Assembly: GCF_000935215.1 (NCBI RefSeq)
Contig: NZ_JXXD01000315.1
Coordinates: forward strand, 1-64,000
Origin: Stutzerimonas stutzeri
GTDB lineage: Bacteria; Pseudomonadota; Gammaproteobacteria; Pseudomonadales; Pseudomonadaceae
Length of the DNA stretch: 64,000 nucleotides
Direction of reading: 5' to 3'
The notes beneath the pieces were generated by a model. That model had not been told where the DNA came from. It searched no databases and was given only the letters and a program-made list of their open reading frames with translations. A program made the position numbers and the translations under genes. Shown piece by piece: positions 1 to 7,416 of the stretch (within the stretch, counting starts at the first letter, position 1; each line of letters begins with the position of its first letter).

Positions 1-1093
1 GCATGAACATCGCCACGGTCTTGTGGCCCGTCAGCTTCATGCCCACCTTGGTCGGTACGCCCGAATTGGCAATGTCGGTCGTTGCGCGGTGGCGGATGCC
101 GTGCGTGCCGACGTGCGGCACACCAGCGGCCTTAAGCACGCGCTTCCAGCCGCCATAGTGTTCGCCGTGGGTCATGTGTTTGGCCGGGTCGTTGGGGGAC
201 GGCAGGACATAGGGGCAGCCTTCCAGGCGCGGCACCGTCGAAAGCAGCCGATAGGCTTCCTCGCTCATGGGCTTGGAGATACCGCCGGTCTTGCTGTCGG
301 GCCAGACGACGCGGCGCTTCTCCAGATCAACCCAGTCCCATTCGAGCGGGCAGATTTCGGAACGGCGGGCGGCAAACTCGAATTGCAACCGGATCGCCAA
401 CGGAATGACGTAGTTCTCCAGTCCTTCCGCCTCCAGATGCTCAAGGTGGCGGAAGATGCGCACCAGTTCATCATCCACGATGAGGCGGGTTTCCTTGCCC
501 GGCGGGTACATCGGGACGTGGCGGCACGGGTTCATGCCGTCAGGACGCAGTCCCCACACCTCGGCCATGTTGAACATCTTGCGCAGCACGCCGAAAGTGC
601 GGTTGGCCTCGGCCGGCTTGTGGGCCAGTTTCTTCATCAGCGCAGCCACGTCGGGGCGCCTAACGTCCTGTACCTTCATACGCCCCATGATGGGGACGAT
701 GCAGCGGTCAATAACGCCCTGGTAGCCGCGCTGCGTGCTGGCCTTGTTGCGCTGCTTGGAGTAGTCCTCCATGAAGGTGGTGCAATACTCCTTCATGGTG
801 GGCGCCTTGCGGGCGGCGTTCTTGGCTGCGCTCGGGTCGCCGCCCCGGCGCACCTCGGCCAGCCACTCCTGCGCCATGAAGCGGGCCTGTTCGACGGTCA
901 GCTCGCCAAACTGGCCCAAGGCAGGCTTGCGGCGCTCGCCAGCGTTCGTGCGGTACTGAAGCATGAACACCCGGCGGCCTGCTGGGGTAATCTTGCATAG
1001 GAAGCCAGGCACCACGGTATCCCGCAGTTCGACGGCCTGCGCCTGGGGTTGCGCCGATTCCACGGCGGTCTTGGTGAGCTTGATTCTTGCCAT
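1..1093 (-). CDS. Tyrosine recombinase (phage/island integrase), 3' end beyond window
   Basis: Site-specific recombinase that would integrate or excise a mobile element. Reading leftwards from ATG at 1093 (GAGGAG ribosome site just upstream) the frame stays open for 364 codons to the window edge. Residues ~20-75 look like the N-terminal arm domain of island integrases, ~95-190 like the SAM-like core-binding domain, and ~200 onward the catalytic domain. Visible catalytic residues are Arg243 (in AARRSEI), Lys268 (SKTGG), His331 and Arg334 (HGIRH) and His357 (LTGHK). The nucleophilic Tyr is expected about nine residues after His357, which is just outside the window. Nothing seen is broken. It transcribes away from the sulfur-gene module at 1323-3181. 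The island it serves, if any, mostly lies left of the window. Confidence 0.93.
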   Translation of the reverse strand, partial: MARIKLTKTAVESAQPQAQAVELRDTVVPGFLCKITPAGRRVFMLQYRTNAGERRKPALGQFGELTVEQARFMAQEWLAEVRRGGDPSAAKNAARKAPTMKEYCTTFMEDYSKQRNKASTQRGYQGVIDRCIVPIMGRMKVQDVRRPDVAALMKKLAHKPAEANRTFGVLRKMFNMAEVWGLRPDGMNPCRHVPMYPPGKETRLIVDDELVRIFRHLEHLEAEGLENYVIPLAIRLQFEFAARRSEICPLEWDWVDLEKRRVVWPDSKTGGISKPMSEEAYRLLSTVPRLEGCPYVLPSPNDPAKHMTHGEHYGGWKRVLKAAGVPHVGTHGIRHRATTDIANSGVPTKVGMKLTGHKTVAMFM

Positions 1094-1276
1094 GATGACT
1101 CCTCGGAAACCTCGGTTTCCAAGAGCCACATGGGAGCCACGCGACCGGAAGCCGGGTCAAGTTTCGGAAAGCACCGGCATATGATGGACGCACCTAAGTC
1201 CTTGATAAACCTGCTGTAGCGGGCTTGGGCGTAGTCCAGCGAAATGCCGAGCTGGAGTCATCGTGAAACAAAAAAA

Positions 1277-1303
1277 GGCCGACATCGATGTCGGCCTTTT
1301 TGC
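1277..1303. terminator. Bidirectional intrinsic terminator between integrase and DUF2892 gene
   Basis: A perfect 20-base palindrome (GGCCGACATCGATGTCGGCC, 1277-1296) has an A-run on its left (1270-1276) and TTTTT on its right (1297-1301), so it can terminate on either strand. It lies 19 bases past the stop of the minus-strand DUF2892 gene and most likely ends that operon. The rest of the gap, 1094-1322, shows no gene, and I could not identify an attachment site in it. Confidence 0.8.
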
Positions 1304-1322
1304 TGTGGAGCTTCGCAGACTC

Positions 1323-1523
1323 TCAGGACTTGGAATCGCACGCCTTGCAAGTCTTGATACCGAGCAGCGTATAGGCTGGGCAGAAACGGAAGATGCCAGT
1401 CGCCAGCGGCAACAGACCGATCCAGCCCCAGGCACCGATCACGCCGCCCAGGCTCAGACCGATAAGCACCAAGCCGACAACGATGCGCAGTGCCCGATCA
1501 ATGGTTCCAACGTTGACTTTCAT
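1323..1523 (-). CDS. DUF2892 (YgaP-type transmembrane domain) small membrane protein
   Basis: A 66-residue inner-membrane protein matching the DUF2892 family: MKVNVGTIDRALRI at the start, two hydrophobic segments (about 12-30 and 33-50), and a short cytoplasmic tail with three Cys (residues 48, 59, 62). The same domain forms the membrane part of YgaP, a membrane rhodanese. The start at 1523 is set by GGGAGG seven bases upstream; a longer frame reading through the next gene has no support. It lies 13 bases downstream of a YeeE/YedE gene, so it is probably the last gene of the sulfur-responsive operon that begins at 2707. Confidence 0.85.
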   Translation of the reverse strand: MKVNVGTIDRALRIVVGLVLIGLSLGGVIGAWGWIGLLPLATGIFRFCPAYTLLGIKTCKACDSKS

Positions 1524-1536
1524 AAAGACCTCCCGG

Positions 1537-1956
1537 TCAGCAAGCGCGCCGGCGTTCCAGCGCGGAGAACAACAGCATTCCGCCAAGCATGGCGAGAACG
1601 AAAAGCACGACCTGCCAGTGCCCGCCGAGCAGCATGGCGATGGCCGGGCCCGGACAGATGCCAGCGATTCCCCAGCCCACACCGAACAGCAGACTGCCAC
1701 CGATCAGCCTGCCATCCAGCTCGCGCTTGGTTGGCAGCTGCATCGGCGCATCGAGCAAAGAGCGCTCGTGTTTCCTCGCCCAGGTGAAAGGCACCAGCGC
1801 CGTAGCGATGGCACCGACCATCACCAGCGCCAACGAGGGATCCCAGGCGCCCGCCAGATCAAGGAAACCGATGACCTTGGCCGGGTTGGCCATTCCGGAA
1901 AGCAGCAGCCCCAGCCCGAATAGCAGACCAGCAGCAAATGAAGTCAACTTGCGCAT
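1537..1956 (-). CDS. YeeE/YedE (DUF395) sulfur-transport half-protein, PmpB-like
   Basis: A 139-residue membrane protein with about four hydrophobic segments and the Cys-containing YeeE/YedE signature GIAGICPGPAI near residues 105-115. The family includes thiosulfate and sulfur-compound transporters such as E. coli TsuA; the two-gene half-size form next to a BigR regulator is called PmpA/PmpB in plant pathogens. Start ATG 1956 lies two bases after the stop of the partner gene at 1959, so the pair should be co-translated. Likely role is movement of a reduced sulfur species during sulfide stress. The substrate is inferred from family and context, not shown. Confidence 0.85.
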   Translation of the reverse strand: MRKLTSFAAGLLFGLGLLLSGMANPAKVIGFLDLAGAWDPSLALVMVGAIATALVPFTWARKHERSLLDAPMQLPTKRELDGRLIGGSLLFGVGWGIAGICPGPAIAMLLGGHWQVVLFVLAMLGGMLLFSALERRRAC

Positions 1957-1958
1957 GC

Positions 1959-2393
1959 TCAGCCTCCCAACAGATGACGTAGTACATAGACCGTGGCGAA
2001 GCCGGCGACCATGAATGCCACGGTCGCCACGATGGAGCGCGGTGACAGTCGCGAGATCCCGCAGACCCCATGCCCACTGGTGCAACCGGAGCCGTAGCGA
2101 GTACCGACGCCGACCAACATCCCGGCCACCAGCAAACCGATCCAGCCGGACTGAAACTCCATCGCTGGCAGGGTGGCAAACAGCATCCACAGGAGCGGCG
2201 CGAGCAGGATGCCGAGCAGAAACAACAGTTTTTCGCTTCGCCCCTCGCCCCCCGTTTCCAACAGGCTGGCAAGCAGCCCGCTGATCCCGGCGATTCGGCC
2301 ATTGAGCAGGACGAACAAGCTGGCCGCGGCACCGATGAGGACACCACCAGCCAACGCCGCCCAAGGTGTGAAGTTGATCCAGTCGATGGTCAT
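1959..2393 (-). CDS. YeeE/YedE (DUF395) sulfur-transport half-protein, PmpA-like
   Basis: A 144-residue membrane protein, partner of the next gene. It shows the family motif [16 protein letters not shown] around residues 97-112, where the Cys residues would line the sulfur path, and four hydrophobic segments. The start ATG at 2393 overlaps the end of the upstream ArsR-type repressor gene by four bases, which points to translational coupling in one operon (repressor, transporter pair, DUF2892). Expression should therefore follow the palindromic operator at 2737-2760. Confidence 0.87.
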   Translation of the reverse strand: MTIDWINFTPWAALAGGVLIGAAASLFVLLNGRIAGISGLLASLLETGGEGRSEKLLFLLGILLAPLLWMLFATLPAMEFQSGWIGLLVAGMLVGVGTRYGSGCTSGHGVCGISRLSPRSIVATVAFMVAGFATVYVLRHLLGG

Positions 2394-2707
2394 TGCTTGC
2401 CCCCTTCACAGAACAGCTGATAAAGCGTCGTGATCACCGCCAATGCTTCAGCGCTGCTGATCCGGTAGTAGACCTGCTTACCTTCGCGGCGCGTTGCAAC
2501 AAGCCCCTCCCGGCGCAATACGGCGAGCTGCTGCGACAGCGTCGGCTGCTGAATGCCCAGCAGCTGTTCCAGCTCGGAAACGTTGCGCTCGCCCAGCGAC
2601 AGCTGGCAAAGCAGCAAAAGGCGGTCAGGGTTGGCCAAAGCCTTCAGCAAAGCCCCCGCGGACGCCGCATTGGCGCGCAGTTGCTCGATATCCAGATCGG
2701 CAGTCAT
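2390..2707 (-). CDS. bigR: ArsR-family repressor of the BigR/SqrR/YgaV type
   Basis: A 105-residue winged-helix repressor of the ArsR/SmtB fold; the recognition helix lies in QQPTLSQQLAVLRREGLV (about residues 53-70). It lacks the clustered metal-binding Cys of ArsR. It does have two isolated Cys, at about residue 34 (LLCQLS) and 99 (LFCEGG), the arrangement that in BigR, SqrR and YgaV forms a disulfide or tetrasulfide to sense sulfide and persulfides. It opens the operon with the YeeE/YedE pair. A 9+9 AT-rich inverted repeat lies 30 bases upstream of its ATG, so autorepression is likely. The symbol rests on similarity and context. Confidence 0.82.
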   Translation of the reverse strand: MTADLDIEQLRANAASAGALLKALANPDRLLLLCQLSLGERNVSELEQLLGIQQPTLSQQLAVLRREGLVATRREGKQVYYRISSAEALAVITTLYQLFCEGGKQ

Positions 2708-2736
2708 AGGTCAGCGATCAAACATTTAAGATGATG

Positions 2737-2760
2737 ACAATATATTTTTTTATATATTGT
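2737..2760. promoter_or_regulatory. AT-rich palindromic operator, putative BigR box
   Basis: Perfect 9-base inverted repeat ACAATATAT / ATATATTGT separated by six T residues, inside a strongly AT-rich patch in an otherwise GC-rich region. It sits between the divergent bigR-like (2707) and CsoR-type (2891) genes. BigR-type repressors are known to bind AT-rich palindromes over their own promoter, so occupation here could shut off the operon and perhaps the divergent gene as well. Confidence 0.7.
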
Positions 2761-2890
2761 TTGGCAAGCCCTGACCGAAAGAAGTTGGCCGCCAGCGGCG
2801 GCATCGCTAGCATGCCCCTACCCGTATATGAGCCGCGACCCTAATCGGAATCTTCGCAGGCTCTCCATCCAGTCATGTCGAGGTAGCCGC

Positions 2891-3181
2891 ATGAATGACC
2901 AGACCCTCCCCGTGAAATCCGCAGAGATGCAGGCCCAGCAGCAGGCCATGCTGAAACGTTTAGCGAGAGTCGAGGGGCAGGTGCGCGGCATCCAGGCAAT
3001 GATCAAGCGAGGCGAAGATTGCGAAGCCATCGCTCAACAGTTTTCCGCTGCTCGTAGCGCGCTGGACAAAGCCTACCGGCTGATGCTGACCTGCCTGATC
3101 GAAGAGGCGCTGCACGACCAGACGCAAGATACAGGCGAGACCCTGGAACGGGTGCGCAGCATCTTCACCAAATACACCTGA
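2891..3181 (+). CDS. CsoR/RcnR/FrmR-family (DUF156) transcriptional regulator
   Basis: A 96-residue all-helical repressor. The hallmark LKRLARVEGQVRGIQAMI (residues 21-38) is the conserved DNA-contact helix of the family. Two Cys are present, Cys44 and Cys68. Copper, nickel and formaldehyde sensors of this family place a His 25 residues after the first Cys, and CsoR and CstR place a Cys 29 after it; here the second Cys is 24 after, so the effector cannot be assigned. Start ATG 2891 is preceded by GAGGT; an in-frame upstream start at 2828 has no ribosome site. It is divergent from the BigR-like gene and no transporter follows it, so its target may be the same intergenic region. Confidence 0.85.
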   Translation: MNDQTLPVKSAEMQAQQQAMLKRLARVEGQVRGIQAMIKRGEDCEAIAQQFSAARSALDKAYRLMLTCLIEEALHDQTQDTGETLERVRSIFTKYT

Positions 3182-3336
3182 GGGGACGCCCACCACCTTG
3201 AGCCTCCTCCGGCAGCCCGCCGCGCGATGCAGTAGGCTGGCCTGAGGTAGCGGACGGCGCCAGCGCATGGCAAGCCACGCAGGCGCTGGGCATAAAGATC
3301 AGCAAGAGCTGAGATCTGAAAGGGATCGACTGAAAC

Positions 3337-3366
3337 GAAAAAAGCGACCCTGAGGTCGCTTTTTTC
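3337..3366. terminator. Terminator of the tRNA unit (bidirectional)
   Basis: Stem AGCGACC (3343-3349) / GGTCGCT (3354-3360) with a CTGA loop, flanked by an A-run on the left and a T-run on the right. On the minus strand it ends the tRNA-Glu/tRNA-Gly transcript; on the plus strand it could end the CsoR-type transcript. Nothing else recognisable lies in 3182-3336. Confidence 0.8.
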
Positions 3367-3404
3367 TTTCTTCGATCACCTTGAAAAGGTCGCCGAAGAG
3401 AATT

Positions 3405-3480
<76 letters not shown>

Positions 3481-3497
3481 GTTGTCTACAACAAATA

Positions 3498-3573
3498 TGG
3501 CGTCCCCTAGGGGACTCGAACCCCTGTTACCGCCGTGAAAGGGCGGTGTCCTAGGCCACTAGACGAAGGGGAC
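3498..3573 (-). tRNA. tRNA-Glu (anticodon TTC)
   Basis: 76 nt including encoded CCA. Acceptor GTCCCCT pairs with AGGGGAC, the anticodon loop CTTTCAC gives TTC, and the T loop is GTTCGAGTC. It is the first gene of a two-tRNA unit, about 75 bases downstream of the promoter at 3647-3675. Confidence 0.97.
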
Positions 3574-3646
3574 GTTGCCCGGAAACCACAAGCTTCATTC
3601 CGGCTTGCAGCGCTCTGTTTGGTGCTTCACGCTGCAAGTGGCGCGC

Positions 3647-3675
3647 ATTCTATGGAGGCCCTCGGGAGTCGTCAA
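3647..3675 (-). promoter_or_regulatory. Sigma-70 promoter of the tRNA-Glu/tRNA-Gly unit
   Basis: On the minus strand: TTGACG, 17-base spacer, TAGAAT, followed by GCGCGCC. The GC-rich discriminator after the -10 is typical of stringently controlled stable-RNA promoters. Confidence 0.8.
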
Positions 3676-3790
3676 GCATAGTTTTAAAAAAAATTTGAAG
3701 GCCATATCCGGGCAGCACGCAGAGCTATCGGCCACATCATCAAGCCACTACACTCAAGCGAAAAACCAGCGGCTCGAGAGGTGCAGTCAA

Positions 3791-4558
3791 GTGTCTCCAT
3801 TAATGATCACTGCGTTGATCCTGGTCGGTGTGTTCCTGCTGGTCGGCATCGTCTACACCATTCAGATCGTCGAAAAAGGCAATCTGGAAAAGGCCCGTAA
3901 ACGGGCTGACCTCACTGACCGCTGCCGCCGCTGCGCGGAGCTGTCCGACGGACTCCCGGGACAGATGATGACACCCGCGCTGAAGCTATTGCTGACCCGC
4001 CTCGAACTTGCGCTGAGCGAACGCCTGCGGCCGGTGGACAAGGGCAATGACAAACTGAGCGCGCGAATGCAGGCGCTGCAGGCCGAGCTGGCCAAGGGCG
4101 AAGCGATCGAGATGCGCAATGCTCCGCGGCAGATCGTGACGGAAGCACAGGCCAAGGAAAGCCGCTTCATGCTCGAGGACCTCCACGCCCAGATCGTTCG
4201 CGCCACCAAGGACGGCCTGATCGATCAGGCCGAAGCCAAACGCTGGGTGCAGGACATCCAACGCATGCTGGCTATCCTGCACATCGAATTCTTCACCGGC
4301 TTGGGCAAACTTGCGCTGCAACAGAACCAGCCGCAACGCGCACGCCTGGCCTTCGAACGAGGCATTCAGCATATTCGCCGCCAGCCTGCACCGGCGCCTT
4401 ATCAGAGCCAGCTCAAACAGCTGGAAGCCCTCCTCGCACATGCCGACGCTTTGGTGTTGAAGAACGAGGTGCCCAAGACAGACGAGCCCAACGAGCTCGC
4501 CGAAGGCATGAAGGCGTTCGATGACGAAGATCTCTGGAAGAAAAACAACGTCTATTGA
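3791..4558 (+). CDS. Membrane-anchored conserved protein of unknown function
   Basis: A 255-residue protein with one N-terminal hydrophobic helix (about residues 5-25, MITALILVGVFLLVGIVYTI) and a long, mostly helical, charged cytoplasmic or periplasmic part. A helical stretch around residues 170-225 (EFFTGLGKLALQQ, RARLAFERGIQHI) looks like one or two TPR-type helix pairs. I do not recognise the family and give no function. The chosen GTG at 3791 has GAGAGG about nine bases upstream; ATG at 3803 is the alternative. The frame runs back to 3575 but that start would lie against the tRNA gene and is not supported. Confidence 0.7.
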   Translation: MSPLMITALILVGVFLLVGIVYTIQIVEKGNLEKARKRADLTDRCRRCAELSDGLPGQMMTPALKLLLTRLELALSERLRPVDKGNDKLSARMQALQAELAKGEAIEMRNAPRQIVTEAQAKESRFMLEDLHAQIVRATKDGLIDQAEAKRWVQDIQRMLAILHIEFFTGLGKLALQQNQPQRARLAFERGIQHIRRQPAPAPYQSQLKQLEALLAHADALVLKNEVPKTDEPNELAEGMKAFDDEDLWKKNNVY

Positions 4559-4594
4559 TCGCTCATCAGCCCTGATCTGCTACGGAGAAATCCC

Positions 4595-5272
4595 ATGACC
4601 TTGACCGTGTATGGCGTTCCCCTCTCCCCGTTCGTGCGCAAGGTGCGCCTGTGCCTCAGGCAAAAGGGGCTCGAGTATCAGCTAGAGACGGTCATGCCCT
4701 TCACGCCTCCGCAATGGTACCTGGCCATCAATCCGTTGGGACGCATCCCGGCGCTCAAGGACGGCGACTGCACACTCGCCGACTCCAGCGTGATCTGCCA
4801 GTACCTCGAGGAGGCCTATCCCGATACGCCGGCCCTTTACGCTGGTAACGCGCAGGAACGCGGGCGGGTCCGCTGGCTGGAAAAGTACGCGGACTACGAG
4901 CTGGCGCCACTGACCACCTTTACTGTTTTCCGCAACCGAATTCTCAAGCCGACCGCCGGTCAAGCCTGCAATGAAGAGGCAGTGCAGGCCGCGCTGCAGC
5001 AGAAATTGCCTCCGCACTTCGATTACCTAGAGCAGCAACTCGGTCAGCAGGAATTCTTTGCCGGCAACCAACTGTCGATGGCAGACATCGCAGTCGCCTG
5101 CCAACTGATCAACATGGCGCACGGTGGCGAACAGCTCGACGCGCAGCGCTGGCCCGACCTCGCAGCACATCATGCACGCATGCTGGCATTGCCATCGGTC
5201 GCGGGCATCCTGCCGGACGAGCAGCGCATGAACGCCAAGCTCAAGGAAATGGGCAAGGCCGCTACCGCCTGA
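4595..5272 (+). CDS. Glutathione S-transferase family protein
   Basis: A 225-residue cytosolic protein. Residues 1-80 form the thioredoxin-fold glutathione-binding domain (MTLTVYGVPLSPFVRKVRLCLRQKG; NPLGRIPALKDGD with the cis-Pro; DSSVICQYLEE, the E/DS glutathione contact). Residues ~90-215 are the all-helical domain with the fold motif FFAGNQLSMADIAVACQL. It conjugates or reduces substrates with glutathione; the particular substrate cannot be told. GGAG sits eight bases before ATG 4595. It follows the unknown gene by 36 bases on the same strand. Confidence 0.92.
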   Translation: MTLTVYGVPLSPFVRKVRLCLRQKGLEYQLETVMPFTPPQWYLAINPLGRIPALKDGDCTLADSSVICQYLEEAYPDTPALYAGNAQERGRVRWLEKYADYELAPLTTFTVFRNRILKPTAGQACNEEAVQAALQQKLPPHFDYLEQQLGQQEFFAGNQLSMADIAVACQLINMAHGGEQLDAQRWPDLAAHHARMLALPSVAGILPDEQRMNAKLKEMGKAATA

Positions 5273-5339
5273 GTTCCGATCACGCCCACGGTGAGGTCAC
5301 GCAGCAGGCCGCCTTGACGCGTTATCTCAGCAGATACGT

Positions 5340-6230
5340 TCAGCCTCGCGCTTCGAGCAGACGCTTTCCCACCCACTGCCGAGCGTACTGGTAGGCGCAG
5401 CGACCGTTGCGGTTGCCGCGCCCGGTTGCCCAACGAATCGCATCCTTCTCCAGGGCTTCGCTCCACTCCCAATCGAGGCTGGCCCGCCGCGCCAACGAAT
5501 CGATCCAGTGGCGTACCACACTGAGGTAGTGCTGCTGGGTAAAGGGGTAGAACGACAGCCACAAACCGAAGCGGTCGGACAACGCGATCTTGTCTTCCAC
5601 CGCTTCGTTCGGGTGCAGTTCGCCGTCGACCATCTGCCAGTTCTCGTTGTCACTCTGACGTTCCGGGACCAGGTGCCGGCGATTGGACGTGGCGTACAAC
5701 AGCACGTTCTCCGGCGCACGCTCCAGCGATCCATCCAGCACACTCTTGAGCACGCGATAGTCGCCCTCTCCCGCCTCGAACGAGAGGTCGTCACAGAACA
5801 GGACGAATGCCTGTCGTAACCCGGCCAACAGTTCGACAACGCGTGGCAGGTCCGCCAGATGGTCACGCTCGATTTCGATCAGACGCAGCCCATCCGCGGC
5901 GTATTCGGCCAGCAACGCGCGAATCAACGACGACTTGCCGGTGCCACGGGCGCCCCACAACAGCACGTGGTTGGCCGGCAATCCATCGACGAACTGGCGC
6001 GTGTTGGCGGACAGCAGATCGCGCTGGCGATCAATGCCGATCAGATCAGCCAGACTCAGATCCAAGCTGACTTCCAGCGGTGCCAGAAAGCCGCTGCGAG
6101 CATCACGCTGCCAGCGCGCCGCAAAGGTACGATCCCAATCGATGACCGCTGGCTGGGCAGGTAGCAGCGGCTCGATACGCGCCAGCAGTCCCTCGGCACG
6201 CTGCAGGAAGGCTTTCAACTCGACATCCAT
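5340..6230 (-). CDS. DUF815-family AAA+ ATPase
   Basis: A 296-residue ATP-binding protein of the DUF815 family. Walker A is LLWGARGTGKSSLIRALL (about residues 90-107) and Walker B is FVLFCDDLSFE (about 145-155). A sensor-like YATSNRRHLVPE follows, with the conserved C-terminal GRNRNGRCAYQYARQWVG. Family members are widespread AAA+ proteins without a settled function. The start ATG 6230 is chosen over 6275 because GGAG lies eight bases before it. It is convergent with the GST gene and lies downstream of gpx on the same strand, 88 bases away. Confidence 0.85.
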   Translation of the reverse strand: MDVELKAFLQRAEGLLARIEPLLPAQPAVIDWDRTFAARWQRDARSGFLAPLEVSLDLSLADLIGIDRQRDLLSANTRQFVDGLPANHVLLWGARGTGKSSLIRALLAEYAADGLRLIEIERDHLADLPRVVELLAGLRQAFVLFCDDLSFEAGEGDYRVLKSVLDGSLERAPENVLLYATSNRRHLVPERQSDNENWQMVDGELHPNEAVEDKIALSDRFGLWLSFYPFTQQHYLSVVRHWIDSLARRASLDWEWSEALEKDAIRWATGRGNRNGRCAYQYARQWVGKRLLEARG

Positions 6231-6318
6231 GATGACTCCAGAGACGAAAAGGCCCGGCTGAACCGGACCCGACAACAGGCAATCAGGCAGGCGAAACGCA
6301 ACCTCACTTAAGCAGCAG

Positions 6319-6801
6319 TCAAAGCAATGTCTCGATTTCCGTGGCCATTGCCTCCGGCGTGGTGCGAGAGGAAAAACGCCTCACCGCCCTACCCTGGTCA
6401 GAGATGAGAAACTTGGTGAAATTCCACTTGATCGCCTTGCTACCCAGCAGCCCAGGTGCGCGCTTTTTCAATTCAATGAAGAGCGGATGAGCATCCCCAC
6501 CGTTCACCTCGACTTTGGCAAACAGGGGAAAGGAAACGCCGAAGCGGCGTTCGCAGAATGCTGCGATTTCCTGCTCGCCGTCTGGCTCCTGCTTGCCGAA
6601 CTGGTTACAGGGAAATCCGAGCACGATCAATCCGCGCTCGCCGTAACGCTGCCACAACGCTTCCAACCCCTTGTATTGCGGGGTAAAACCACACTGGCTG
6701 GCCGTATTGACCACCAGCAGCACCTTGGCATCGAAATCCGCGAGCCTCTTCTGCTCGCCCTCGATGGTGACGCAGGGAATGTCCAGCAATGGGTCGTGCA
6801 T
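6319..6801 (-). CDS. Glutathione peroxidase family (thiol peroxidase)
   Basis: A 160-residue peroxidase of the bacterial GPx/BtuE family that reduces hydrogen or organic peroxides. The peroxidatic Cys lies in VNTASQCGFTPQY (about residue 38), the conserved Gln/Trp sites in FPCNQFGKQEP and KWNFTKFL. It has Cys rather than selenocysteine. Start ATG 6801 (MHDPLL) has GGAG upstream; the frame extends to 6942 without support. It follows msrB by 26 bases, forming an oxidative-repair operon. Confidence 0.93.
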   Translation of the reverse strand: MHDPLLDIPCVTIEGEQKRLADFDAKVLLVVNTASQCGFTPQYKGLEALWQRYGERGLIVLGFPCNQFGKQEPDGEQEIAAFCERRFGVSFPLFAKVEVNGGDAHPLFIELKKRAPGLLGSKAIKWNFTKFLISDQGRAVRRFSSRTTPEAMATEIETLL

Positions 6802-6827
6802 GCGAGGCTCCTTGCAACCGACGATGC

Positions 6828-7226
6828 TCAGGCTTCGCGCGGTTTCAGGTTGAGAGAGGCGGAATTGATGCAGTAGCGCAACCCGGTCGGCTGCGGGCCA
6901 TCGGGAAAAACATGACCGAGGTGTGCATCGCAGCGTGCGCACCTGACCTCGATCCGGTGCATACCGTGACTGAAATCATCCAGGCTGGCGATAGCGGTAT
7001 CACTGACCGGCTGGAAATAGCTGGGCCAGCCACAGCCGGAATCGAACTTAGCATCCGCATCGAACAGTGGCGTGTCGCAGCAGGCGCAATGGTAGATGCC
7101 AGGTGTCTTCGTGTCGTTGTACTTACCCGTGAAGGGACGCTCGGTGGCGCCCAGCCGGCAGATCTGGAACTGCTCATCGGAGAGTTCCTCGCGCCAGACG
7201 TCGAGCGGTTTTTCCAGCTTGTCCAT
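6828..7226 (-). CDS. msrB: Peptide methionine-R-sulfoxide reductase
   Basis: A 132-residue MsrB that reduces the R form of methionine sulfoxide in proteins. The structural zinc site is CACC (about residues 46-49) and [12 protein letters not shown] (95-106); the catalytic Cys is in RYCINSASL near residue 118. The start at 7226 is fixed by GAGGAG upstream. It is transcribed with the glutathione peroxidase gene and divergent from alaA across 190 bases in which I see no clear promoter. Confidence 0.96.
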   Translation of the reverse strand: MDKLEKPLDVWREELSDEQFQICRLGATERPFTGKYNDTKTPGIYHCACCDTPLFDADAKFDSGCGWPSYFQPVSDTAIASLDDFSHGMHRIEVRCARCDAHLGHVFPDGPQPTGLRYCINSASLNLKPREA

Positions 7227-7416
7227 CGATACACTCCTCAGCTCAAAAAAGGCCGATCTGTACCTTTTCCGGTGGTCGGGGCGCACGTATCATGCGTCCC
7301 TCTTCGACGCCTAGTCTGGCAGCGGGGTTTCCGACTGCCAAGGCGCCCGGGTTCATGCCAAGCGCGGCCAGCCATTTCCGGAACTGGCGCGTTTTCACTT
7401 CGGGACACTCAGGATC

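Noticed and set aside
23-1000. A 325-codon plus-strand frame
   Set aside because: It is antisense to the integrase, whose catalytic residues are in order on the minus strand; the plus-strand product is His/Arg/Ala-rich with no family features.
1094-1322. tRNA remnant or attachment repeat beside the integrase
   Set aside because: No stretch here matches the 3' end of the tRNA-Gly or tRNA-Glu genes beyond a few bases.
3575-3790. Upstream extension of the membrane protein gene at 3791
   Set aside because: It would begin two bases from the tRNA-Glu gene, cover the tRNA promoter, and has no ribosome site; the product of that part is unlike a signal or domain.
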